Part shown: positions 1 through 6,712 of the stretch, one piece after another | How positions within the stretch are numbered: position 1 is the first letter of the stretch | Layout: each line of letters starts with the position of its first letter | Assembly: GCA_017522515.1 (NCBI GenBank) | Contig: JAFWZH010000160.1 | Span: 1-10,098 of the forward strand | DNA length: 10,098 nucleotides | Source of the DNA: Clostridia bacterium | Lineage (GTDB): Bacteria > Bacillota_A > Clostridia > UBA1212 > UBA1255 | Direction: 5' to 3' | Notes under the pieces: generated by a model | What the model was told of the DNA's origin: nothing | Seen by the model: the letters and a program-made list of their open reading frames with translations, nothing else | Database searches by the model: none | Made by a program: the position numbers and the translations under genes

Positions 1-6
1 AGATAT

Positions 7-82
7 CCGGGTGTGGCGCAGCTGGGAGCGCGGGTGGTTTGGGACCATCAGGCCGCAGGTTCGATCCCTGTCACTCGGACCA
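7..82 (+). tRNA. tRNA-Pro (anticodon UGG)
   Basis: A full cloverleaf can be folded by eye. The 7-bp acceptor stem CCGGGTG/CACTCGG (one G-U pair) is followed by the discriminator A and an encoded CCA. The D arm is GCGC-AGCTGGGA-GCGC. The anticodon arm is GGTGG-TTTGGGA-CCATC, with loop positions 34-36 reading TGG, which decodes CCA and other proline codons. The T arm is GCAGG-TTCGATC-CCTGT. The gene is 76 nt with no insertion. It lies at the left edge of an accessory segment; tRNA genes are common integration sites, but no second copy of its 3' end was seen in the window. Confidence 0.95.
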
Positions 83-86
83 AATT

Positions 87-102
87 TGCGGATTCGTCCG
101 CA
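87..102 (+). other. UUCG-tetraloop hairpin in tRNA trailer
   Basis: TGCGGA-TTCG-TCCGCA forms a perfect 6-bp stem closed by a TTCG loop, four bases after the tRNA CCA. UUCG loops are exceptionally stable in RNA. It probably shapes the 3' trailer of the tRNA transcript; no function is proven. Confidence 0.5.
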
Positions 103-106
103 TACG

Positions 107-140
107 AAAGCCGCAAAGTAGGGATACTTTGCGGCTTTTT
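107..140 (+). terminator. Rho-independent terminator after tRNA-Pro
   Basis: An 11-bp perfect stem, GCCGCAAAGTA (110-120) with TACTTTGCGGC (125-135), is closed by a GGGA loop and followed by five T residues. It would end the tRNA-Pro transcript. Only 28 bases separate it from the next start codon, so the downstream gene has almost no room for its own promoter and may depend on read-through. Confidence 0.85.
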
Positions 141-168
141 AATTTCAAAAAAAGGACGGTTAATTTCT

Positions 169-885
169 ATGGAATTATCGATGAATGAAAATCTAGAAAC
201 TAAAAAATGCGTTGTAGCTTTCATAGATTTACTTGGTACCAGCGAAGCCATCAAAAATGATGAAAACGATACCAATCTAAACACAATGAATTACATTTTA
301 CAGTCAGCGATAGATATGTGTGCTGATAACCATCTTACGAAGGCTACTGTTCAAGTAAAAGCATTTTCCGATAATATTGTATTTGCAATGGAAATACCAA
401 ATGATTCTGATAATATGGAACATATGTCGCGCGTACACAACATTTTGGAAATCTGTGCTTATTTCCAAATAGCGGCGTTCAAAATGGGGATTTCCACAAG
501 AGGAGGGATAACTATCGGAGACTTCTTTTGTAATGAAATATTTGTATGGGGCAAAGGTTTGCTTAGAGCATACACTCTTGAAAGTAAAATTGCTATTTTT
601 CCAAGAATTGTTATTGATGCAAATGTAATCCCCTTAGTTCCTGACTGTGATAATGGTGGCAAAAAACATCATATAAAAACTGATGTCGACGGAGTCGTTT
701 TCCTAGATTATCTTTCTTTTTTCTGTTCCAACACCAGAAACGAATATATTAAACGGACATTAAACGACGCCAAAAGAATTGTTACCCTTTTGAACAAGGA
801 TGAACGAGCAATTCAAAAAATAAGATGGATTATCTCTTATCTCGAAAACGGTTTAATACCATCGACGATTGATGAAGTCGAATAA
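169..885 (+). CDS. Class III nucleotide-cyclase-like protein
   Basis: This is a 238-aa protein. An in-frame extension upstream would run back through the tRNA and is rejected; the ATG at 169 is preceded by an AGGA at 153-156, a somewhat long spacing, and a second ATG lies at 181. The pattern fits the class III adenylate/guanylate cyclase fold. FIDLLG places Asp20 at the first metal site, AFSDNIVF places Asp68 at the second, and RGGITIG (111-117) followed by a G-x-G...LES stretch (128-139) matches the C-terminal half of the catalytic domain. The transition-state Asn and Arg usually found in the NxxxR-like motif appear to be Leu and Thr in this alignment, so activity is uncertain. It has no membrane segment or signal peptide. 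It sits 26 bases before a nuclease-like gene, the two-gene arrangement seen in cyclic-nucleotide defence such as Pycsar. The homology is by eye and a defence role is inference; it could be an inactive sensor-type relative. Confidence 0.6.
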   Translation: MELSMNENLETKKCVVAFIDLLGTSEAIKNDENDTNLNTMNYILQSAIDMCADNHLTKATVQVKAFSDNIVFAMEIPNDSDNMEHMSRVHNILEICAYFQIAAFKMGISTRGGITIGDFFCNEIFVWGKGLLRAYTLESKIAIFPRIVIDANVIPLVPDCDNGGKKHHIKTDVDGVVFLDYLSFFCSNTRNEYIKRTLNDAKRIVTLLNKDERAIQKIRWIISYLENGLIPSTIDEVE

Positions 886-911
886 GCAAATCATCAGGAG
901 GAGATTTTATT

Positions 912-1757
912 ATGAATACAATTTTCGAAAAACTAATTCAAGCAAAAATCGAGGACTTTGTATATGAATATAACAATGTCTCTAGAGAAATATTCGTTAA
1001 TGATGCTGGAACACTAATACATCCTGGTGAATTCGGAATGTATCGTGAAAAAATCGTTGCTGAACTGCTTAAACCATTCTTACCTTCAAAACTTGCAGTT
1101 GGTACGGGTTTTATCATTACATGTCAAAATAATATTAGCACGCAATGTGATATAATTATTTATGACAAAGAGAATACGCCCATCATCGAAAACGGAGAGC
1201 AAAGGTTTTTCCCCATTGAATGTGTGGTTGGGGTAATAGAAGTAAAATCAGTATTGAATAAATCGAAATTCAAGGAAGCATTGCAAAAATTATCGGACAT
1301 AAAAAAGTTAAGATCAGATATACCTTCCCGTAATCCTTATGTTTTTAAAGACGGAGACTTCGCAGGTTTTGACGCCCAAAATAATATAAGAGATCAAATT
1401 GGAACATTTCTAATTTGTGAAAGTTTAGATTTTGATTATCAAAAAGATAAAACCGACCTATTCAACGAAATTTATGGTGATATTGATAAATCTCTATATC
1501 ATAATATGATTCTTTCTCTAAAAGACGGTTTGTTTCTATACCATGACGGTAATAAAATTATTAATTATCCATATTGGTCGTATTCAAATGACATGCACAA
1601 ACACGTAATGGTTCTTCCAAGTGAAACTGGCTACGAATACGAACATATCATATTGTTTGTAGATTATTTTTATATGCAAGTATCATCTGTATCTATATTG
1701 TTTATTGAAATGACGACATACATTTCTGCTTCAAGAGACAAGAGAATGATGTATTAA
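912..1757 (+). CDS. DUF6602-type protein, probable PD-(D/E)XK nuclease
   Basis: This is a 281-aa protein with a strong AGGAGGAG at 896-903, eight bases before the ATG. The region from about residue 38 to 115 matches what is recalled of the DUF6602 family: GEFGMYREKIVAELL, then a GTGFI turn, then QCDIIIYD and a GVIEVKS segment. Glu46, Asp80 and Glu110-x-Lys112 have the order and hydrophobic-strand setting of a PD-(D/E)XK nuclease core, so DNA or RNA cleavage is plausible but not shown. The C-terminal half (from about 140) is AT-rich coding sequence without a recognised domain and no clear transmembrane helix. It is the second gene of a unit with the cyclase-like protein and is closed by a terminator. 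The best guess is the effector of a small defence operon; the alternative is a stand-alone restriction-like protein. Confidence 0.6.
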   Translation: MNTIFEKLIQAKIEDFVYEYNNVSREIFVNDAGTLIHPGEFGMYREKIVAELLKPFLPSKLAVGTGFIITCQNNISTQCDIIIYDKENTPIIENGEQRFFPIECVVGVIEVKSVLNKSKFKEALQKLSDIKKLRSDIPSRNPYVFKDGDFAGFDAQNNIRDQIGTFLICESLDFDYQKDKTDLFNEIYGDIDKSLYHNMILSLKDGLFLYHDGNKIINYPYWSYSNDMHKHVMVLPSETGYEYEHIILFVDYFYMQVSSVSILFIEMTTYISASRDKRMMY

Positions 1758-1789
1758 ATCTTTTCTTTGTTTACTGCAAACCAAATTTT

Positions 1790-1817
1790 GAGGGCGCCTT
1801 AGTCGGCGCCCTCTTTT
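1790..1817 (+). terminator. Terminator of the cyclase-like/DUF6602 unit
   Basis: GAGGGCGCC (1790-1798) pairs perfectly with GGCGCCCTC (1805-1813) across a 6-base loop. TTTTCGTTTTGCTTTTT follows on the plus strand. On the minus strand the following bases are not T-rich, so it acts mainly in the plus direction. It overlaps the stop codon of the minus-strand relic. Confidence 0.85.
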
Positions 1818-2083
1818 CGTTTTGCTTTTTCTTCCGCGATCTCTACTTTCACTCTTTCGATCATCTTGGCGAGTTTGATTTCGCATTGTTCGCGAGTCTC
1901 GGCGTAGACGTTGAATTTCTTACGCTTACCGTTCGGCAGTCTTGGGAAGAAGCTGCCTTCCCAAAGATTGTCATTGATCTGATACAGGCATCCCGTGCCG
2001 GATTTGCGGATCTTTCTCGGCACCGGCTCGGGATGGGGCTCTGTGGGCGCACACGGGGTGTTTATGGGCGTTTTTTGCCCTTG
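1799..2083 (-). pseudogene. Relic of integrase/recombinase DNA-binding segment
   Basis: The frame can be read from a GTG at 2023 as a 74-aa peptide, but it stays open upstream to 2083 without ATG, GTG or TTG and without a ribosome binding site. That upstream part is proline-rich (about CAPTEPHPEPVPRK), like an interdomain linker. The body (GTGCLYQINDNLWEGSFFP, then NGKRKKFNVYAETREQCE) resembles the three-stranded arm-site DNA-binding domains of tyrosine integrases and similar tails in clostridial recombinases. The rest is basic and acidic helix ending in KAKRKEGAD. The most economical reading is the C-terminal leftover of a site-specific recombinase that lost its catalytic part. It could instead be a real small DNA-binding protein started at the GTG. 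Confidence 0.5.
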
Positions 2084-2100
2084 TCAGCGTTTTAATCAAT

Positions 2101-2135
2101 AAAAAGCCAACGCCACCGGACTCTCCGATGGCGTT
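2101..2135 (-). terminator. Terminator of the MerR-family gene
   Basis: Read on the minus strand, AACGCCATCGG pairs with CCGGTGGCGTT (11 bp, one T-G wobble) around a 5-base AGAGT loop. GGCTTTTT follows. It starts six bases after the regulator's stop codon. Confidence 0.85.
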
Positions 2136-2140
2136 TATCA

Positions 2141-2881
2141 TTACTTCTTGCAATAAATCTTGATGGCTTCGGCAACTAATTCCGCAGTACCTTCACCGTT
2201 TTTATCGATGTTGTTTTTGAATCGTTCGTCGCAAACGTACATCTGTCCGAGCCCTGCGAGGATGTCGTCGGTGCAGTGATAAAAATTCGATGTGATGTAG
2301 TCCCGGAGCTTTTTGACCAAGCTTTGAGCAGTATCGCTGTCGGGACTCTCGCCGCATTTTTTGCATTCGGCAAACTCACCGAAGACACCGCTCATTCCGG
2401 TGAGCACGTCGTTCCATTTATCTTTGGAGTAATCGGCAGTCTTTGCCCGACTTTCCTTATAGGCGTCCGTATCGCCCCAGCGCTGCTTTGCCTCGTTCTC
2501 GTACTGCTGACGGGCAGTCTCGTATTCGCTGTTGTCAAATGCGCTCATCATGATCTCTCCTTTTTCCACTTGTTCCAGAGCTGCAATCAGCCGTGTGAGC
2601 CTATCTTTCTTAATGGTCAGCAACCGCTTCTGCTCTGCAAGTGCTTTTTGTTTATCGTAGTTCGGCGAGGCGAGGATCTCCGCAATGCTTTTCAAAGGAA
2701 AATCCAGTTCACGGTAAAACAAGATCTCCTGCATCCGTTCAAGAGAATTTTCGTCGTAAAACCGATAGCCGTTTTGTTCGTCCACATAACTCGGCTTCAG
2801 CAAACCGATCTCATCGTAATAATGCAACGCGCGCACGCTGACACCAGTGAGCTCGGCAAATTCTTTGATCTGTAGTTTCAT
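2141..2881 (-). CDS. MerR-family regulator with TipAS drug-binding domain
   Basis: This is a 246-aa cytoplasmic transcription regulator. The ATG at 2881 is chosen because GAGGTG stands six bases upstream; an upstream in-frame start would lack a site and lie across the promoter. Residues 1-70 are a MerR winged helix (KEFAELTGVSVRALHYYDEIGLL, then NGYRFYD), followed by a dimerisation helix to about residue 110. The remainder matches the TipAS antibiotic-recognition domain of TipAL-type proteins, including RWGDTDAY, an FYHCTDDI-like segment and MYVCDERFKNNID near the end. Such regulators bind small lipophilic or thiopeptide-like compounds and activate their own and drug-resistance genes. No efflux or resistance gene adjoins it here, so autoregulation is the only target that can be seen. 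Its GC content is higher than the defence-type genes on either side. The family assignment is firm; the ligand is unknown. Confidence 0.9.
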   Translation of the reverse strand: MKLQIKEFAELTGVSVRALHYYDEIGLLKPSYVDEQNGYRFYDENSLERMQEILFYRELDFPLKSIAEILASPNYDKQKALAEQKRLLTIKKDRLTRLIAALEQVEKGEIMMSAFDNSEYETARQQYENEAKQRWGDTDAYKESRAKTADYSKDKWNDVLTGMSGVFGEFAECKKCGESPDSDTAQSLVKKLRDYITSNFYHCTDDILAGLGQMYVCDERFKNNIDKNGEGTAELVAEAIKIYCKK

Positions 2882-2899
2882 ATCTTCACCTCGGCTATG

Positions 2900-2930
2900 A
2901 GTATACACTATAACGTTACGTCAGAGTCAA
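2900..2930 (-). promoter_or_regulatory. MerR-type promoter with 19-bp spacer and dyad operator
   Basis: On the minus strand, TTGACT (2930-2925) and TATACT (2905-2900) are separated by exactly 19 bp, the over-long spacer typical of promoters that MerR proteins activate by twisting DNA. Between them, 2907-2927 is a 21-bp near-palindrome (ACTATAACGTTACGTCAGAGT). It resembles operators of Gram-positive multidrug MerR regulators. It lies just upstream of the regulator gene, so autoregulation is likely. Confidence 0.8.
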
Positions 2931-2952
2931 TACTATTTTACACTATTTTTTG

Positions 2953-2986
2953 CAAAAGGTAAAGGGCGCGGCACCGGGCCGCACCC
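2953..2986 (-). terminator. Probable terminator of the DUF6809-like gene
   Basis: On the minus strand GGGTGCGGC pairs with GCCGCGCCC (9 bp, one T-G pair) around a CCGGT loop. The tail TTTACCTTTTG is an interrupted T tract, so it may be leaky. Confidence 0.55.
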
Positions 2987-2999
2987 ACAGCAGAAGAGG

Positions 3000-3284
3000 T
3001 CAGATCTCTTCCACCGTTTCCATACCGTCCATGACCTCGACCATGATCCGCATCGCCAGGATGAACCCGTCGGTGAAGGCCCGGCGAGCCGTGAGGTTGC
3101 AGATCTCGCTTTGGCAGTCTTTGAACTTTTCGAAGGTCTCTTTCTGCTGTTCGGTGAGCGTGGACATGAGGCTTTCCTCATTCTTGCAGATGAGCTTTAC
3201 CAGTTTGTCCATCCGCGACCCGCGTTTCATGTCGCGCTCGCACGGGCTGATGTTGCCGTAGTACAGATCTTCAAGCGTTGTCAT
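3000..3284 (-). CDS. DUF6809-like small protein
   Basis: This is a 94-aa protein if started at the ATG at 3284, which has AGGTGG seven bases upstream. An ATG six bases earlier (3290) is too close to that site. It opens TTLEDLYYGNISPCE, a sequence style recalled from DUF6809 proteins of Firmicutes and their mobile elements. Two helical stretches follow (about 22-60 and 64-90), with no catalytic motif, signal or membrane segment. Its start overlaps the end of the upstream gene by 14 bases, so the two are probably translationally coupled. The function of the family is not known to me. The family call is by eye from the first 15 residues and the overall length. Confidence 0.7.
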   Translation of the reverse strand: MTTLEDLYYGNISPCERDMKRGSRMDKLVKLICKNEESLMSTLTEQQKETFEKFKDCQSEICNLTARRAFTDGFILAMRIMVEVMDGMETVEEI

Positions 3285-3522
3285 GTTCATCCCACCTCAC
3301 ATAAGAAGAGGACGACTCAGCAACGGTCATTCCCAATATCGAGTCGCCCTCTAATTTCATTTTGTCCGCTGCGATCAGCGCATGCTTGACGATCAGCATC
3401 TCCACCCAAGTCCGTTCGTCATATTCTGCCGGACGACCGTTCGTGAGATACTCCGCCATCGCTGCGCTCATCACGCCGTACTTCTCGCCTCTGTAAACTT
3501 CTTCAACCGTAATTCGTGCCAT
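3271..3522 (-). CDS. Small protein of unknown function
   Basis: This is an 83-aa protein. The ATG at 3522 is preceded by AGGAGGTG at an ideal distance; an in-frame start 24 bases earlier would put that site inside the gene. It opens MARITVEEVYRGEKYG and is mostly helical and acidic, with no recognised motif, no cysteine clusters and no membrane segment. Its 3' end overlaps the DUF6809-like gene by 14 bases, which argues that the two are expressed together. Pairs of small proteins like this occur in clostridial mobile elements, so a mobile-element origin is plausible. No function can be assigned. Confidence 0.65.
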   Translation of the reverse strand: MARITVEEVYRGEKYGVMSAAMAEYLTNGRPAEYDERTWVEMLIVKHALIAADKMKLEGDSILGMTVAESSSSYVRWDEHDNA

Positions 3523-3547
3523 ATTCGCACCTCCTTTGCAGTACACA

Positions 3548-3576
3548 ACAGTACCACAGGAGTTCGCGAAAGTCCA
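3548..3576 (-). promoter_or_regulatory. Weak candidate promoter for the small-gene pair
   Basis: On the minus strand TGGACT (3576-3571) lies 17 bp before TACTGT (3553-3548). TGG immediately precedes the -10 box, as in extended -10 promoters. It would start transcription about 20 bases before the ATG at 3522. The matches to consensus are poor, so this is tentative. Confidence 0.3.
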
Positions 3577-3617
3577 GAGAGTTTTGCGAATATTTGATGC
3601 TAATACTACAATTGTCC

Positions 3618-4637
3618 TTAGACTGTAACCAATTCTCTTATTGACTCATCAAACATTTCTTCAAATTGATCATCTTCGCTGATTAGATTGGGTAATATTC
3701 CTGTATCATCCGGAGACGAAACATACCTCTGCAAATCAGCTTCTATCCGAATTAATCTTTCCCTTATTACATCAATATCGTCTTCGCTAAAAAGTTGTTC
3801 ACCATCTATCGTGGTAACTACTAGTTGCCCATCTTTTAAATGTATTGGATTATGTGCAAAAAGGTTTCTCAAATCAAAAACAATCTCAATATCTTCCCAA
3901 GCAGACAAATCTATGGCTCCTAAATCATCTAGACGTTCCAACATCATCTTTTTGGTTGCCCAGTTAAAATGAATAGGATCACTCAAAACTCGCGGAATTG
4001 GGTCATAGTCTTTTTTTACTCTATCCCATTTAGATTTAGTGGTTTTACAAACACGTTCTCCTTTATCCACCAAATCCTGTTTAATATCCTCAATATAATT
4101 TATGTAATGTTCATTGATTATTCTAGAAACCATCTGTTCAAACTTGCTTGCTTTAGACAGCAAGATTCCTCTTATCGAATGCACATTGTACCAGGATTTA
4201 ATAGTTTTGGTTATAACCTGTTCAACCTTTGTTATAAACTCATTGCCTAAAGGAACTACATACACACCGTCACAAAAGTCAAGAGTGGACTCGGCATCAT
4301 AGCTTTCTTTGATTTGATCAACCAATGCTCGTCTATCATTTGAATAGAAAATAATATCAGTGTAAATATCATTTTCACTTCTAATTTGACGAACAATATC
4401 ACTTCCGAAAACATCATTCTTCAAGTTGTAATCAACTAAGAACAAATCAACATCTCTAGCGTGTATGGCTTTATACAAAGCTCCATCGACCTCGCTTAAG
4501 CTGCTTTTAGAAATATTTGTTTCGAATGTGATCTCAGGCTCAAATCCTAATGCTTTTATAAGATTTGATACTGCCCTAACTTCTCTTTTACACTTTTTGG
4601 TTTGGTCATCAATCCATAAGACTTTGAACTTGCTCAC
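3618..4637 (-). CDS. Receiver-domain protein with C-terminal HEPN-type motif
   Basis: This is a 339-aa protein starting at a GTG one base after the stop of the GHKL ATPase gene, so translation is almost certainly coupled. Residues 4-135 form a response-regulator receiver domain: acidic pair Asp10/Asp11 in VLWIDDQ, phospho-acceptor Asp69 in DLFLVDYNLK, and Ser99 in the FYSND position. The conserved lysine before proline is replaced (VVPL, 127-130), so phosphorylation may be weak or signalling atypical. After a helical linker, residues 245-265 carry DLRNLFAH, an R-x4-H (Arg257, His262) like the active site of HEPN ribonucleases. There is no DNA-binding output domain. The arrangement suggests an effector RNase controlled by its partner ATPase. 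The receiver call is strong; the HEPN call rests on the motif and its position near the end of a helix. No clear terminator follows the gene. Confidence 0.8.
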   Translation of the reverse strand: MSKFKVLWIDDQTKKCKREVRAVSNLIKALGFEPEITFETNISKSSLSEVDGALYKAIHARDVDLFLVDYNLKNDVFGSDIVRQIRSENDIYTDIIFYSNDRRALVDQIKESYDAESTLDFCDGVYVVPLGNEFITKVEQVITKTIKSWYNVHSIRGILLSKASKFEQMVSRIINEHYINYIEDIKQDLVDKGERVCKTTKSKWDRVKKDYDPIPRVLSDPIHFNWATKKMMLERLDDLGAIDLSAWEDIEIVFDLRNLFAHNPIHLKDGQLVVTTIDGEQLFSEDDIDVIRERLIRIEADLQRYVSSPDDTGILPNLISEDDQFEEMFDESIRELVTV

Positions 4638-4638
4638 T

Positions 4639-6708
4639 TTAAAACACCACCCTTATAGTCAATCCTCGTTCTTCATTCGGGATAGCATAAATTTCCCCTT
4701 CATACTTCTCAACAATTTCTTTCATATGAAATGTTCCGATTCCAAATCCACCTAGCGTTGTAGTTTCACCCAAGTTGAACAGCATTGATGGATTATTCTT
4801 ATATTTTTTGTTCAATCCTGTACCATTGTCCGAAAAATCAATAATGGTTTTTCCGTCCTGATAATAAGCTGTAATTTTTAATTTGGTGGCTTTTGCTTTT
4901 AATGAATTGCTAAGCAGATTTTCTATCAGGAGTATAATATCTACGAAATCCACTTCTTTTTCATATTTCACAGACGGTTCAAATTGATATTGAATTTTAG
5001 ATGTTCCCTTTGTTTCTATATACTCACATATAAACTCAACTACATCAATTGTAACTTGAGGAGATGTAAGTGCAAAATTGACAGATTCAATATATGACGG
5101 TAACCGTTCAATTTTTTCTGCACTTCTATCAATACTCATGATAAGTGAAGCTATCTTTGACTCATCATGAATAAAATCCTCATAATCGACTATATCTCCC
5201 CTAATTTCTTTTCCAAAATTAACAGCTAAATGCATGCCGTGCTTGTAAACCTCGCCGTTTTTAACGAAATTATTTTCGAGAACAACCAAACGTTCTTCTG
5301 CAACAGCATGTTCGGCACGAGCTTCATCCCTTTCCTTTTCGGCAGCTGCACGATTTGCGGCTTCTAAATCTGCTTTTTCTTTTTCTTTCCTTGCTGCTTC
5401 CTCGGCTGCTTCTCTCTTTTTTCGCTCTTCTTCCGCCTCGGCATCAAGTCTTTCCTTTATGGCTTTTATTTCTTCATTTACCTTTTTACCAGCATCATTT
5501 CTTCTTGTTACCAAGGTGTTTATGATTTTACCGACTATTCCACTTAGTTTTTGAATTCTTGGATCACTGATACTATATCCTTCGCGGTTTGATGTAGATG
5601 CATCTTCAAACAAATCATCATCCAGTATATCGAATGATATTTCACCTTCTATATAAGGTGCAAAAGCTGCCACCGAACGAATATACGGCATTAAATTGCT
5701 AACCGCTAGCTTTCCTCTTACATACAATCTAAGTGCATTAGGATGAAGTTGATTTTTCTTTGCATAGGGAGAATTTCTTTGTAAAATTGCGTTGTCCAAA
5801 GAAGAATGAATTCCTATCCAACCAATCATATTGTATGGCACTTCGACAACTTGCCCATCCAAATTAGTTAAACTAATCTCCCCAGATGTTACATATTTTT
5901 CCTCATTAAGCACTACTGTATCGCGAGGAAAATCCACTTCTTTATATACGGTATCTTTAGTGATATACACCTTAGGTTGAATTCTATCCTTATAACCTAA
6001 ACCAGTATTATCAAAGATACCAAACATTGTATCAAAATTCACCTTTTTCTTTATTGGTGAAAACACGATTAAATCATTGTTTTCCTCAATTACACAAACA
6101 GAAACGGTGGAGGATATAACATGATCAAGATAATAATCAGCTAACATGAGAGGTAAACTTTTTAATCTTTCGCGGCCTATCTTGCGCAAATCAACATCGG
6201 ACAAATGTATCATTGTACCTGTTCTTAACTCATCCCATTTGGCTTTTGAAATCAACATTCCAGTATCATATGTAGTTCCCATCAAAGCCGGAATATCACT
6301 ATCCTTGATTATCTGAGTGTTTACGCACCATGCTGATTTTCCGTCATCAGTTTTAGTGTAAAGATAATAGCGCGGAGATAAATACAGTGCCGCCAATTTA
6401 CCTATACCTTTTCTGCCGAGAGTTTTACCTTCTCTGTTATCGCTTCCTAATCGCTTATTTCTTCCTATAAGTGTATATTTTTCGCTAAGATCTTCGAAAG
6501 ACATGCCTGTTCCATCGTCAAAAATTTCGACGACAGCCTTCTCTTTGTTGCGCATATCAATTAATACGTAAACATTTTCAGCTCCTGCGTCTATACCATT
6601 TGCTACAATTTCAGAAACTGCAGTCCACGGGTTGGAATACAAATTCTTACCCAACAATTTCATTGCAAAATAAGTAAAATTAAAAGGAATTCTTTGGTTT
6701 TCGGCCAT
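4639..6708 (-). CDS. Dual GHKL ATPase (MORC/Hsp90-like plus kinase-like)
   Basis: This is a 689-aa protein. The ATG at 6708 has AAGGAGGA eight bases upstream; earlier in-frame starts overlap the methylase gene and lack such a site. The N-terminal GHKL domain is complete: Glu33 and Asn37 with DA in SEIVANGIDA, DDGTGM (64-69), and GRKGIG (98-103). This GRKGIG form is typical of Hsp90, MutL and MORC ATPases. A middle domain runs to about 400, then a long Lys/Glu/Ala coiled coil (about 410-478). A possible dimerisation-helix region with His490/His493 follows, though without a canonical H-box. The second, histidine-kinase-type ATPase domain (587-689) has ENLLSNSLKA, SDNGTGL and GGFGIG. Its N-box has Lys where Asp is usual. 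MORC-like ATPases are known in bacterial restriction-modification neighbourhoods. Here it lies four bases after a methylase and one before the REC-HEPN gene, so it probably senses DNA state or damage and drives that partner; this is inference. Confidence 0.85.
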   Translation of the reverse strand: MAENQRIPFNFTYFAMKLLGKNLYSNPWTAVSEIVANGIDAGAENVYVLIDMRNKEKAVVEIFDDGTGMSFEDLSEKYTLIGRNKRLGSDNREGKTLGRKGIGKLAALYLSPRYYLYTKTDDGKSAWCVNTQIIKDSDIPALMGTTYDTGMLISKAKWDELRTGTMIHLSDVDLRKIGRERLKSLPLMLADYYLDHVISSTVSVCVIEENNDLIVFSPIKKKVNFDTMFGIFDNTGLGYKDRIQPKVYITKDTVYKEVDFPRDTVVLNEEKYVTSGEISLTNLDGQVVEVPYNMIGWIGIHSSLDNAILQRNSPYAKKNQLHPNALRLYVRGKLAVSNLMPYIRSVAAFAPYIEGEISFDILDDDLFEDASTSNREGYSISDPRIQKLSGIVGKIINTLVTRRNDAGKKVNEEIKAIKERLDAEAEEERKKREAAEEAARKEKEKADLEAANRAAAEKERDEARAEHAVAEERLVVLENNFVKNGEVYKHGMHLAVNFGKEIRGDIVDYEDFIHDESKIASLIMSIDRSAEKIERLPSYIESVNFALTSPQVTIDVVEFICEYIETKGTSKIQYQFEPSVKYEKEVDFVDIILLIENLLSNSLKAKATKLKITAYYQDGKTIIDFSDNGTGLNKKYKNNPSMLFNLGETTTLGGFGIGTFHMKEIVEKYEGEIYAIPNEERGLTIRVVF

Positions 6709-6712
6709 ATTA

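Noticed and set aside
13..168. N-terminal extension of the cyclase-like protein back to a start inside the tRNA
   Set aside because: It would translate the tRNA-Pro gene and its terminator. Protein-like homology and a ribosome binding site begin only at 169.
2276..2875. A 199-codon plus-strand open frame opposite the MerR gene
   Set aside because: It is antisense to a clear MerR/TipAS gene, has a low-complexity hydrophobic/cysteine composition and no ribosome binding site.
3584..3612. Plus-strand promoter-like TTGCGA - 17 bp - TACAAT
   Set aside because: It points into the antisense of the REC-HEPN gene and no plus-strand gene follows. An antisense RNA is possible but nothing else supports it.
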